Of a stretch of DNA of 43,615 nt, positions 26,240-34,607 are shown in pieces (position 1 is the first letter of the stretch; the number at the start of each line of letters is the position of its first letter). The notes below the pieces were generated by a model that was not told the origin of the DNA, did no database searches, and saw only the letters and a program-made list of their open reading frames with translations. The stretch is from assembly GCA_913020765.1 (NCBI GenBank), contig CAJWAO010000010.1, positions 1 through 43,615 on the forward strand, given 5' to 3'. The translations under genes were made by a program, and so were the position numbers. Source of the DNA: an uncultured Flavobacteriales bacterium (GTDB lineage Bacteria; Bacteroidota; Bacteroidia; Flavobacteriales_D; Crocinitomicaceae).

Positions 26240-27622
26240 ATGAAAAAACTAGCATTGCATTGGAAAATTCTTATTGGTATGTTTTTAGGGGTGCTCTGGG
26301 CATTGTTTTCTGGAACTGTAGGATTAAATAAGTTCACCATTGATTTCATTGATCCCTTTGGCGTGATTTTTATCAATTGCCTAAAGTTTATTGCTATTCC
26401 CTTGGTTTTGTTTTCAATAGTAGGAGGTGTAGCAGGTTTGGGAGATGTACGCCAGTTGGGTCGTATAGGTGCCAAGACTTTAGGTTTATATTTGATCACA
26501 ACAGTAGCTTCAGTCACTTTAGGCCTTTCTCTGGTAAATGTTTTGCAACCAGGTCAAAATTCATTGGAAGATTCGAATCGATTGCGCTATGAGATTTGGG
26601 CGAAATCAGAAGGGATAGCCGTCAAGGATGGGCGTAATCTTCTTTCGACCGCAGATCCAATGAAGATTAAGAAAATTCAAGTTTCATTGGATGAGGAGAA
26701 AAGCTCCTCTGACTATCAAAACATGATGACTAAAAAGGAAAATGCAAATAATCGAAAGACTGGGCCGCTTCAACCTTTGGTAGATATGGTCCCTGAAAAC
26801 CTTGTTGCTGCTTTCTCAAGCAGCAAGCTGATGTTACAGGTAATTTTCTTTGCACTATTTTTTGGAATTGCTTTGTCATTAATGCAAACCGATGGTTCAA
26901 AGCAAGTGCATCGTTTTTTTAATGCGATGGGTGATGTATTTATAAAAATGGTAAATATGATTATGGCGCTTTCACCATTTTTTGTGTTTTGTTTAATGGC
27001 TGGCGTTTTGGCCAAAATAGCAAATACACCTGCTGAGCTGTTTACATTGTTTCAAACACTTGGATTGTACTCGCTTGTAGTCGTTTTAGGCCTAGCCTTG
27101 TTACTTTTTGTTTTTTATCCTCTACTTCAGCGAATATTTGGGGTTCATTTTGGGTACCGTGAGTTTTACCAAAAAATGAGTCCTGCTCAGTTCCTTGCAT
27201 TTTCAACAAGCTCAAGTGCCGCGACACTTCCAGTTACCATTAAATGTGTTCAAGAAGGTTTAAAAGTACCCAAGAGGGTGAGTGATTTTGTTTTGCCTAT
27301 TGGCGCTACGGTAAATATGGATGGTACCTCGTTATATCAGGCGGTTGCCGTTATTTTTCTTGCTCAATTTCATGGCGTAGATTTGTCCATATCTCAACAA
27401 TTGGGTATTGTAGCTACAACGACACTGGCTTCTATTGGCTCTGCTGCTGTCCCTAGTGCTGGTTTAATTATGCTCATGTTTGTACTGAATTCTGTGGGCC
27501 TAAATCCGATGTGGATCGTGATCATTTATCCAATTGACAGAATCTTAGATATGTGTCGGACTGTTATTAATGTCTCAAGTGACGCCACAGTTGCTGCGAT
27601 TGTAGCCAAAACTGAAGAGTGA
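26240..27622 (+). CDS. Dicarboxylate/amino acid:cation symporter (DAACS, GltP/DctA family)
   Basis: From the ATG at 26240 the product is 460 residues with eight main membrane helices and two re-entrant hairpins. Hairpin 1 has the serine-rich FSTSSSAATLPVT. Helix 7 has the sodium/substrate motif GATVNMDGTSLYQ. Hairpin 2 has IGSAAVPSAGLIML. Helix 8 has PIDRILDMCRTVINVSSD, where the Asp and Arg coordinate the substrate side chain. It takes up glutamate, aspartate or C4-dicarboxylates with H+ or Na+. A hydrophilic loop of about 60 residues around 120-190 is longer than in E. coli GltP. Confidence 0.94.
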   Translation: MKKLALHWKILIGMFLGVLWALFSGTVGLNKFTIDFIDPFGVIFINCLKFIAIPLVLFSIVGGVAGLGDVRQLGRIGAKTLGLYLITTVASVTLGLSLVNVLQPGQNSLEDSNRLRYEIWAKSEGIAVKDGRNLLSTADPMKIKKIQVSLDEEKSSSDYQNMMTKKENANNRKTGPLQPLVDMVPENLVAAFSSSKLMLQVIFFALFFGIALSLMQTDGSKQVHRFFNAMGDVFIKMVNMIMALSPFFVFCLMAGVLAKIANTPAELFTLFQTLGLYSLVVVLGLALLLFVFYPLLQRIFGVHFGYREFYQKMSPAQFLAFSTSSSAATLPVTIKCVQEGLKVPKRVSDFVLPIGATVNMDGTSLYQAVAVIFLAQFHGVDLSISQQLGIVATTTLASIGSAAVPSAGLIMLMFVLNSVGLNPMWIVIIYPIDRILDMCRTVINVSSDATVAAIVAKTEE

Positions 27623-27634
27623 TTACAAATAGGC

Positions 27635-28252
27635 CTATAAGCTTTTTAAAAGACGATTTAGTGTCTTAGGTTCAATGTCGTGATTGCCCTCAAATTGTAT
27701 TGTTTCAAATCCTAATTTTTGATAAACATGAAGCTCCTTTTCTAAGAGCTCGGAGGTCAGGAATTCATCTTTATTTCCAACAAGGAAATAGCCTTGCTCA
27801 ACCGTGGTATATGGTTGTTCAATATCAGGCGGAAATACGGATGCCCAAAGGATAAAATGACTAAATAATTTTGGTTGACTGTAATACCACCTTGCTGCTG
27901 TTGCTCCGCCTTGTGAGAACCCAAGTAGTACAATCTTTTCATACATGTTTTCTTTCAGATGCGCTGTTAGCCATTTTGTGAGCCAATTCAGATTGTCATC
28001 AATATCATCTTCACGCGCTTCTTTCGTCATCCATGAAGCACCAACCCGACCAGAATACCCGTTTTTATAAAATCGATGTGGTCCCTCTGGTGCCAGGATT
28101 GTGAAGTCCTCCGCACAGCCATTAAATTTTCGGATAAAGTACTTAGCAAGCTGGCCATATCCATGCATTGTGATGAGCAAATTTCTGGGATTTTTTTCTG
28201 CGGGAATCGAGAAATATCGGTAGGTTTTTGTGGATTTAAATCTGTGGCTCAT
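27635..28252 (-). CDS. Alpha/beta hydrolase, phospholipase/carboxylesterase family
   Basis: The 205-residue product matches the small carboxylesterase/dienelactone-like group. The nucleophile is Ser113 in GFSQGG, with Asp162 in VGNKDEF and His191 in EGNHDIEP completing the triad. MHGYGQLAKYF forms the oxyanion side. There is no signal peptide, so it is probably cytoplasmic; the substrate is unknown. It ends 12 nt from the convergent symporter gene and diverges from the TonB receptor, with 39 nt between the starts. Confidence 0.9.
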   Translation of the reverse strand: MSHRFKSTKTYRYFSIPAEKNPRNLLITMHGYGQLAKYFIRKFNGCAEDFTILAPEGPHRFYKNGYSGRVGASWMTKEAREDDIDDNLNWLTKWLTAHLKENMYEKIVLLGFSQGGATAARWYYSQPKLFSHFILWASVFPPDIEQPYTTVEQGYFLVGNKDEFLTSELLEKELHVYQKLGFETIQFEGNHDIEPKTLNRLLKSL

Positions 28253-28254
28253 AT

Positions 28255-28287
28255 TTTGCTATATGCCTTATAAAATTAATAAATTTG
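28255..28287 (+). promoter_or_regulatory. Promoter of the TonB-dependent receptor
   Basis: TTTG (28255-28258), a 21-nt spacer and TAAATTTG (28280-28287) form a full promoter. The -7 box ends only 4 nt before the GTG at 28292, so the mRNA should be leaderless or nearly so. The -33 box starts 2 nt beyond the divergent esterase ATG. Confidence 0.72.
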
Positions 28288-28291
28288 CAAC

Positions 28292-30808
28292 GTGGTTCGG
28301 TATTATTTTAAGGCCTTTTTGGTTGGTGTTTTGCTTTATTTTACCAACGTAACCTTTGGGCAAAAAAAAATCACGGTTTTAGATCAGGCCTCAGGGTTTC
28401 CCATTCATGACGTTTATGTGACGGTGTATTGCCAGGGTCGTACTCATGATTCAATACTGAGCTTGGGTAGAGAGCTGCCTTATCTTTGCGGTGAGTTTTT
28501 TACGAATAAAAAAGGTAAAGTTCAGATTGACTTGTTGAATAGTAATGATTCCACGCTCTTTGACTTATCCTTTCTTCATGAAAATTACAAAGTATGTCGA
28601 CTGAATTATGATTCATTAGCGAATAGTGAATTCAGAGTGTTGCTTGAGTCAAATGCCAATACATTAGACGAAATGGTGGTTTCGGCAAACCGAATTGCTG
28701 AAAAAAAACGAGATGTCATTCAAAAAATCAGAGTAATCAAAAGTGAAGAAATTCAAAATCAGAATCAATCATCAATGGCCGATTTGGTCGGTACTTCTGG
28801 AAATGTATTTGTTCAGAAGAGTCAGCTAGGAGGCGGGAGCCCCATTATAAGAGGTTTTGAAACCAATAAAGTATTGATGGTTGTGGATGGTGTGCGCTTG
28901 AACAACGCAATCTATCGAGGTGGTCATTTACAGAACATCATTACCCTTGACAATTCAATTATGGAGCGGGTAGAGGTTTTATTTGGTCCTGGATCAGTGG
29001 TTTATGGTTCAGATGCAATAGGAGGGGTAATGAGCTTTACGACTAAGGATCCCAAATTGAGCCATAAAGAAAAGCCACTTGTAATCGGGGATGGATATAC
29101 AAGGTATTTTAGTGCCGCCAATGGCTTTGCAACAAACGCGCATGTCTCTGTTGCCAATAAGAAATTAGGCTCTCTGAGTTCTGTTACATTTTCTTCTTTT
29201 GGTGATTTGCGGCAAGGAGCGAATAGGTCCGATTTTACAGAGGGTTTTGGCGCTCGAAATTGGTATGTTACGCAAGTGAATTATTTGGATACAATGGTGA
29301 ATAATCCTGATCCAAATTTACAGGTTGGTTCTGCTTATCAGCAGCTAGACTTGTTACAAAAGTTTATGTACAAGCAAAACGAGTTTATAACGCATAAGCT
29401 GAATTTACAACTTTCTAATTCGACTGATATTGATAGGTATGACCGCTTGACACAAATGGAAAATGGGGTCGCTAAATATGCTGAATGGTATTATGGCCCA
29501 CAGTATAGGTTCCTATCGGCTTATTCTTTTGAACATTCAAAGTCGAATAAATGGTATGACAATGCAAAGCTTATTGCAGCCTATCAGGCGATTACGGAGA
29601 GCAGAATGGTAAGGAGGTTTCAAGATGACCAATTAAAAAGTAGAATAGAAGATTTAGATATTTTCACACTAAATATCGACTTTTCAAAGGATTTAATTCA
29701 AGTCGATGAGGAGGGCAATTTAACGAGCAAACATGAGCTAAATTATGGATTGGATGTATCTCATAATATTGTTGGCTCCACAGCCTCCTCTAAGAATATT
29801 TTCACACTTATCAATACGGCGCTTGATACGCGTTATCCCGACGGCGGGTCTGATATGTCCTCATTTGCAGTCTACTTTACAGATACTTGGGAACTCAATA
29901 CACAGATGATTTTAAATGGTGGAATACGTGCCTCACATGTGAGACTTAATGCATTGTTTGTCGATCAAACCTTTTTCCCTTTTCCATTTAATTCCATTAA
30001 CCAACAAAATTCATCAATCAATGGTAATTTAGGATTCATTTATATGCCCAATAAAGGGATGAGATTCACGCTGTCATCCGCTACGGGTTTTCGTGCCCCA
30101 AATGTAGATGATGTGTCTAAGGTATTTGAGTCTGTTCCTGGCAAAGTTATTGTTCCTAATCCAGATTTAAAATCTGAATATTCGTATAATTTGGAGCTGG
30201 GAGCAGAGTTTCTTTTCTTCAAAAACATCAATCTCTCCACCAATATTTATGGGACTTATTTAACCAATGCCTTGACCATTCAAGGGGGTACAATAGATGG
30301 TGCAGATTCTGTTTTTTACGATGGTTCGTTTAGTCAAGTGATTACGACTACCAATGCAAATAGAGCTTTTGTTTGTGGGCTTGAAGGCTTGATAAGTGGA
30401 ACAATAGGGCGCCACCTTACCCTTTATTCAACCTTGAATTATACGTATGGTCGTATTTTAACGGATACGGTTCCATATCCTTTGGATCACATTCCACCGC
30501 TTTTTGGGAAGGTAAGTATTAAATACCAAAAGAAAGGGTGGAGTGCTGAAGCCTTTGTCAATTATTCAGCATGGAAGCGATACGCTGATTACAACCTTCT
30601 TGGTGAAGACAATTATGCTTTTGCTTTGGAAGGTTTGGGAATGCCGAGCTGGTATACTTTAAATGCAAGAATCAGCTACGCTTTTTCAAAGAATCTTTCT
30701 TTACAGGTGGCTTGTGAAAATATTTTCGATCGAAATTACCGAAGCTTCGCTTCCAATATTTCTGCGCCCGGTCGTAATTTTATACTTACCCTTCGGGGTC
30801 ATCTTTAG
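28292..30808 (+). CDS. TonB-dependent outer-membrane receptor, haemoglobin/haem-receptor-like
   Basis: The 838-residue product has a signal peptide ending TFGQ, a short CarboxypepD_reg-like N domain (KKITVLDQASGFPIHDVYV), a plug (from ANTLDEMVVSANR) and a 22-strand barrel ending in Phe-rich FILTLRGHL. The plug signature GGGSPIIRGFETNKVLMVVD with GVRLNNAIYRGGH is that of the haemoglobin/transferrin receptor group. The barrel has FRAPNVDD and a nearby NPDL, matching the FRAP/NPNL boxes of haem receptors, but no histidine lies between them. The ligand is therefore open: haem, another iron source or a cofactor. Start is GTG, required for the signal peptide and supported by the promoter position. 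Confidence 0.9.
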   Translation: MVRYYFKAFLVGVLLYFTNVTFGQKKITVLDQASGFPIHDVYVTVYCQGRTHDSILSLGRELPYLCGEFFTNKKGKVQIDLLNSNDSTLFDLSFLHENYKVCRLNYDSLANSEFRVLLESNANTLDEMVVSANRIAEKKRDVIQKIRVIKSEEIQNQNQSSMADLVGTSGNVFVQKSQLGGGSPIIRGFETNKVLMVVDGVRLNNAIYRGGHLQNIITLDNSIMERVEVLFGPGSVVYGSDAIGGVMSFTTKDPKLSHKEKPLVIGDGYTRYFSAANGFATNAHVSVANKKLGSLSSVTFSSFGDLRQGANRSDFTEGFGARNWYVTQVNYLDTMVNNPDPNLQVGSAYQQLDLLQKFMYKQNEFITHKLNLQLSNSTDIDRYDRLTQMENGVAKYAEWYYGPQYRFLSAYSFEHSKSNKWYDNAKLIAAYQAITESRMVRRFQDDQLKSRIEDLDIFTLNIDFSKDLIQVDEEGNLTSKHELNYGLDVSHNIVGSTASSKNIFTLINTALDTRYPDGGSDMSSFAVYFTDTWELNTQMILNGGIRASHVRLNALFVDQTFFPFPFNSINQQNSSINGNLGFIYMPNKGMRFTLSSATGFRAPNVDDVSKVFESVPGKVIVPNPDLKSEYSYNLELGAEFLFFKNINLSTNIYGTYLTNALTIQGGTIDGADSVFYDGSFSQVITTTNANRAFVCGLEGLISGTIGRHLTLYSTLNYTYGRILTDTVPYPLDHIPPLFGKVSIKYQKKGWSAEAFVNYSAWKRYADYNLLGEDNYAFALEGLGMPSWYTLNARISYAFSKNLSLQVACENIFDRNYRSFASNISAPGRNFILTLRGHL

Positions 30809-31604
30809 TTGAAAAATATTTACCCTGTGGAGGTACATAAAAGAACCTCTTTCTTAGGTCTTGGGACTTTATAATTTTAGGTTTGAAGACGAAGGGATCT
30901 ATTTCGTCTTTTGGTGCCTCGATTTTTGCGTTGTAAACAAGAATATCTCTGACCGGACCATTGCCCGGATTAAAGGAAAAACTATAGGCTTCGGAATTAG
31001 GCGTGTTAAGGCCATCAAAGTTTTTCCATTGGAAAACCTTACTTGGTTTATTGTTAAATAAAAAGTAAACCTCTTTATAGCTCGAGTTACGTATTCTAAA
31101 ATCCACAACGAGATCCTTGTATTGATTTGATGAAATATTAGCGAAACTAATCTCTAAAGGAAGTAGTGGAGAGGAGGGAACTGGAACAGGAATAGAAAAT
31201 GAGTTACTTCCTCCATCATAAAATATAAATACATTAAATGGACCCATATATGCAAGCTTTTCAGCTTGAGTAACGTGACCTGACTCAATGGCTGTTTGTT
31301 TTGCGTATGCCAACCTATTTACGCTAATAATGGCATCAATTTCCGTATCTGGATTCAGTGGTGCTTTGTGGATGTCGTATGTAAATTTTTCTCCATCTCT
31401 GGTATTCAATGTTTCTCGGATGTATTTTCGAATGACTGAGTCAGCATAAAAGGCGCTACTATCGAGTAGATAACCAATTTTATTGCCCGTATTTTTATTT
31501 GTAATGGAATCAAAAATATCTGACTCGCTTGCGGGACCATTTGCTTCCTCATTTGAACAAGCCACTAAGAAACATAAAATTAGAAAGCAATACATAATTT
31601 TCAT
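30786..31604 (-). CDS. Hypothetical lipoprotein, 272 aa
   Basis: The N terminus MKIMYCFLILCFLVACSNEEA is a lipoprotein signal with lipobox LVAC. The mature protein is hydrophilic with mixed alpha/beta character and ends in a charged stretch (YFSTKDDPEG). No family is recognised. It converges on the TonB receptor and overlaps its last 23 nt. The ATG at 31604 is chosen over the one at 31610, because the -7 box (31615-31608) covers the latter. Confidence 0.72.
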   Translation of the reverse strand: MKIMYCFLILCFLVACSNEEANGPASESDIFDSITNKNTGNKIGYLLDSSAFYADSVIRKYIRETLNTRDGEKFTYDIHKAPLNPDTEIDAIISVNRLAYAKQTAIESGHVTQAEKLAYMGPFNVFIFYDGGSNSFSIPVPVPSSPLLPLEISFANISSNQYKDLVVDFRIRNSSYKEVYFLFNNKPSKVFQWKNFDGLNTPNSEAYSFSFNPGNGPVRDILVYNAKIEAPKDEIDPFVFKPKIIKSQDLRKRFFYVPPQGKYFSTKDDPEG

Positions 31605-31607
31605 AAT

Positions 31608-31615
31608 CAAATATA
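31608..31615 (-). promoter_or_regulatory. -7 box abutting lipoprotein start
   Basis: TATATTTG on the minus strand (31615-31608) ends 3 nt before the ATG at 31604. It predicts a leaderless mRNA and settles the start. No TTTG at the proper -33 distance is visible. Confidence 0.5.
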
Positions 31616-31655
31616 GTTATTATGCTTGCTTATCTCAGAGGTTCTTTTTATAAAA

Positions 31656-31684
31656 TCAAGGTTTTATGATAACTGAAACCTTGA
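31656..31684. repeat. Perfect 9-bp inverted repeat in a divergent intergenic region
   Basis: TCAAGGTTT (31656-31664) and AAACCTTGA (31676-31684) are exact reverse complements around an 11-nt loop. No T run follows on either strand, so it is not a normal terminator. It lies about 40 nt before the short ORF at 31723 and about 50 nt upstream of the lipoprotein start at 31604. It could be an operator or an mRNA hairpin. Confidence 0.6.
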
Positions 31685-31722
31685 ATCATTATTTGCGTAA
31701 CTAATTTAGAAAATCGACGGAC

Positions 31723-31911
31723 ATGAAAAGAAATGTACAGACCTTGAGAACAAATCGAGTAAAGAAAGCACAATTAAAGTTATCAAGGCATAAACACCTC
31801 GGTATCAAAAGTAAAATTGATATTCATGAGGTCGCTTCTTTAATGGATACGCTGACAAATAGAACTAGGATAGAAAATGAGACGATGTTTTTTTCCGTTC
31901 ACATGAACTAA
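31723..31911 (+). CDS. Possible small basic protein, 62 aa
   Basis: An ATG ORF of 62 codons, rich in Lys, Arg and His in its first half (MKRNVQTLRTNRVKKAQLKL). It fills the otherwise empty space between a divergent lipoprotein gene and convergent mnmA, ending 8 nt from mnmA. No signal peptide, no helix long enough for a membrane and no family recognised. Codon choice looks like that of its neighbours. Its charge would suit nucleic-acid binding, but that is only a guess. No consensus promoter was found, though the inverted repeat lies upstream. It may be spurious. Confidence 0.45.
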   Translation: MKRNVQTLRTNRVKKAQLKLSRHKHLGIKSKIDIHEVASLMDTLTNRTRIENETMFFSVHMN

Positions 31912-31919
31912 GTCATCTA

Positions 31920-33083
31920 TCACGATTCAATAACGCCAGATCCCAATAAAACTCCTGCTTTATACCAAGCAACGAATTGTCCGGCGCTAATTCCTTTTTG
32001 CTTTTGATCAAATAGCACGTAAGTAGCATTATTTTTCTGGATGAGTTTGCCTTTTTGTAATGGCTGTCGGTATCGGATTCGGAACTCGTATTGTTCTGTC
32101 TCATTATTTGATTTTTGACTGATCCAGTTTAAAGTTTTCTCTTCAATTTTTAATGCAATTCGATTGAGACCAGGGTGTTCATCTGTTTGCCCTGAATAGA
32201 CGATATTATTTATTGTGTCTGTTGCAATTACAAAACTTGGAAGTGGTCTTCCACCTATGTGTAAACCTTTTCTTTGGCCAATGGTATAGAAATGAGCGCC
32301 AGAGTGCTGGCTCACTTCTTCTCCATCATCTTTTGTATATGAAAAAGGACGACACAATGAATCAAGTTCATTATGATCTATTGACCTATATTTTTCATAT
32401 TGATTCATGTCGATAGGGATTTCAATTACAGGTCCTTTTTTCGCTTCTAATTTTTGTTGTAGGAATTCTGGAAGCTTTATCTTACCGACAAAGCACAAGC
32501 CTTGCGAGTCCTTTTTATCTGCCGTAACTAAATTCATTTCACTCGCTATTTTTCGAACCTCACTTTTTAGCAAGCCTCCAATTGGAAATAGCGCCTTTGA
32601 AAGCTGCTCTTGTGTGATTTGACATAAGAAATAAGATTGATCTTTTGAAGGATCTTTACCCGCAAGAAGCTCCCACTCCTGACTTTCGTTCATTTCTTTT
32701 TGACAGTAATGACCAGTTGCCACATAGTCAGCACCCAAATCCATAGCTGCCCTCAAGAATACATCAAATTTAATCTCTCTATTACATAAGACATCTGGGT
32801 TTGGTGTTCTTCCCTTTTTGTATTCGTTAAACATGTAGTTCACAATACGCTCCTTGTATTCTCTGCTTAAGTCTATTACCTGAAATGGTATACCTAGTGA
32901 TTCGGCAACCATCAATGCATCGTTTGAGTCATCGATCCATGGGCACTCATCCGATATTGTAACAGATTCATCGTGCCAATTTTTCATAAACATACCGATT
33001 ACCTCGAAGCCTTCTTTTTGAAGAAGGTATGCAGCTACACTTGAATCTACGCCACCAGAAAGTCCAACAACGACTCTTTTCAT
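31920..33083 (-). CDS. mnmA: tRNA-specific 2-thiouridylase
   Basis: The 387-residue enzyme thiolates U34 of tRNA-Lys, -Glu and -Gln. The PP-loop SGGVDSSVA begins at residue 9. The two catalytic cysteines are Cys100 in DVLCNREIKF and Cys197 in GLCFVGK. TGHYC, KDQSYFL and the C-terminal beta-barrel domain (YRQPLQKG, GQFVAWY) complete the family pattern. It stands alone with its own -7 box 4 nt before the ATG. One of its substrates, tRNA-Lys(UUU), is encoded at the start of this window. Confidence 0.96.
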   Translation of the reverse strand: MKRVVVGLSGGVDSSVAAYLLQKEGFEVIGMFMKNWHDESVTISDECPWIDDSNDALMVAESLGIPFQVIDLSREYKERIVNYMFNEYKKGRTPNPDVLCNREIKFDVFLRAAMDLGADYVATGHYCQKEMNESQEWELLAGKDPSKDQSYFLCQITQEQLSKALFPIGGLLKSEVRKIASEMNLVTADKKDSQGLCFVGKIKLPEFLQQKLEAKKGPVIEIPIDMNQYEKYRSIDHNELDSLCRPFSYTKDDGEEVSQHSGAHFYTIGQRKGLHIGGRPLPSFVIATDTINNIVYSGQTDEHPGLNRIALKIEEKTLNWISQKSNNETEQYEFRIRYRQPLQKGKLIQKNNATYVLFDQKQKGISAGQFVAWYKAGVLLGSGVIES

Positions 33084-33087
33084 ATCG

Positions 33088-33095
33088 CAAAAATA
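33088..33095 (-). promoter_or_regulatory. -7 box abutting the mnmA start
   Basis: TATTTTTG on the minus strand (33095-33088) ends 4 nt before the ATG at 33083, so the transcript should begin at the start codon. The nearest TTTG upstream (33125-33122) is 26 nt away, beyond the usual spacer. Confidence 0.5.
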
Positions 33096-33207
33096 GTAGT
33101 AATTGTCGATTTTTTACTGACCAAAGTATAAGATTGAGGAATTACCGTTTTCTTATTTTATTTATGGATGGTGTTTGTGACAAATGAAATAATCGGTGCT
33201 AAAAACG

Positions 33208-34260
33208 CTACTTATTGTAGGTTTTCGTGGTTACTCCGTTGCTCCAGGTTTCAATAATAAATCCTCTGTGATTTTGACCGACCTCTTGACCCATTAGATT
33301 TGTTCTTGTCACAACATATGTTTTGGCTGCTTGAATTTCAACTGGGATGATTTGGAAAAACTCAGTACTTCCATCGTAATCTGTTTGAGATAGCTTGTAG
33401 TAAATTGTATTGTTTTCGATGAATTGTAAAATAATGTTTCGGTCAATATACTGATACGTCAGTAATTGATTTGAATTGCCTGCGCCTGCGACTGTTGTAA
33501 TGTCTTCCCATGTTTGACCGTCAAAAGACCTCCATAGGGTGAAATAGTTATTGTCTTTTTCAGATGCTGTTGACCAATCTAATTGTATTGAATTTCCAAA
33601 ACCTGAAAGTAATTTTCCTGAAAAAGAGTTTAATGTGATTGGTAGCGGGTTAAAATTAGAGTGCAGCCGAATATTTGGAAGATATCTGTTGGCACTTGAG
33701 CTTGCTGTGGGATAGGAGTTGTCTCTATACCATATATGACAGCGGTTGCTCACGTCTCTTCCTTCGAGCCATCCATATCCACTTTCCCAGCTCCCATCTC
33801 TATTTTCCCATGTAATTAATATGTTACTCGTTCCGTCCCAAATAAATGGTGTATCAAAATCAAATTGACCCCAAGTAATTCCTGTAAATCCTCTAAAATC
33901 AAATTCCTCTTTCACAGTTGTGGTATTCGATATTGTTAATGAACTGTAATCAGGTAATCCGGGATCTGGTAAGCTTGATTCAGCAATGTGTGACATTTTA
34001 ATAGTCTGATCATTCAATTCATACCCACTTTCCCAGCTATTGAATTGAAATTGTATCGCTGTGATAGAGTTACCCGCTGATATTCCAACTCCTTCTAGTT
34101 CAGTTGCTAGATAGAGCATGGCAGACTGAGAATAGTCATACAAGCCATAGGCTGGTGTTCCAGGACAATTATCAAAATCTGAACCTATTTGACTGATTTG
34201 TTGGCCGAAAAGAGAAAATGAGATAGTGCTTAAAATAAGGAGAGATGATAGATGTTTCAT
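33208..34260 (-). CDS. Secreted protein with FnIII-like region and T9SS sorting tail
   Basis: The 350-residue product has a signal peptide (MKHLSSLLILSTISFSLFGQ) and a beta-rich N-terminal domain of about 170 residues with two repeats of NSWESGYEL/DGSWESGYG type. A fibronectin-like linker common in flavobacterial T9SS cargo follows (SIQLDWSTASEKDNNYFTL, then YYKLSQTDYDG). The last ~30 residues (TNLMGQEVGQNHRGFIIETW and a basic end) resemble a shortened type A sorting signal. It is therefore probably exported to the surface or medium by T9SS. The N domain's function is unknown. Confidence 0.8.
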   Translation of the reverse strand: MKHLSSLLILSTISFSLFGQQISQIGSDFDNCPGTPAYGLYDYSQSAMLYLATELEGVGISAGNSITAIQFQFNSWESGYELNDQTIKMSHIAESSLPDPGLPDYSSLTISNTTTVKEEFDFRGFTGITWGQFDFDTPFIWDGTSNILITWENRDGSWESGYGWLEGRDVSNRCHIWYRDNSYPTASSSANRYLPNIRLHSNFNPLPITLNSFSGKLLSGFGNSIQLDWSTASEKDNNYFTLWRSFDGQTWEDITTVAGAGNSNQLLTYQYIDRNIILQFIENNTIYYKLSQTDYDGSTEFFQIIPVEIQAAKTYVVTRTNLMGQEVGQNHRGFIIETWSNGVTTKTYNK

Positions 34261-34307
34261 AACAGTTTTGTAGTAGTTTATATGCTAAATCCATTCTTTT
34301 ACGGGCG

Positions 34308-34341
34308 CAAAAGTACTACATTTATTTAATTACAAAACAAA
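34308..34341 (-). promoter_or_regulatory. Promoter of the T9SS cargo gene
   Basis: On the minus strand TTTG (34341-34338), a 22-nt spacer and TACTTTTG (34315-34308) form a promoter about 43 nt upstream of the ATG at 34260. A second TTTG (34336-34333) gives a 17-nt spacer. Confidence 0.55.
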
Positions 34342-34362
34342 ATTTTCATGACTTTTATCTCT

Positions 34363-34397
34363 AAAAAAAACACCTCACATATTTATTATGCGAGGTG
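34363..34397 (-). terminator. Rho-independent terminator on the minus strand
   Basis: On the minus strand CACCTC (34397-34392), one mismatch, CAT, a 7-nt loop, ATG and GAGGTG (to 34371) form a 9-bp interrupted stem followed by eight T (34370-34363). It would end the transcript of the aspartate aminotransferase-to-flavoprotein operon, about 210 nt after its last stop codon, and it insulates the next promoter. Confidence 0.75.
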
Positions 34398-34607
34398 CTG
34401 CTATGACTAATAAACTCGGTATAAATTCTGAAATGCAAGGATTCGATTTGAGAATTACACGTAGTTAACCAATATTATATGTAAAACGATGAAATGACCT
34501 CAGGGATGCCTGTATTTTGATAATTTATAATTTTTTCTGTAGACGTGATGAAGAAGGGTCTTAAATTCGATAGGCACCTCATTTTACCAAATCACGCGAC
34601 ATTAAAA
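34398..34607. other. Non-coding 3' region between operon end and terminator
   Basis: About 210 nt follow the stop of the flavoprotein gene before the terminator. I see no ORF with a start signal, no tRNA and no strong secondary structure; CAGG-GATG-CCTG near 34502 is the only small palindrome. It would be a long 3' untranslated region, or it could encode a small RNA; nothing in the sequence decides this. Confidence 0.5.
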
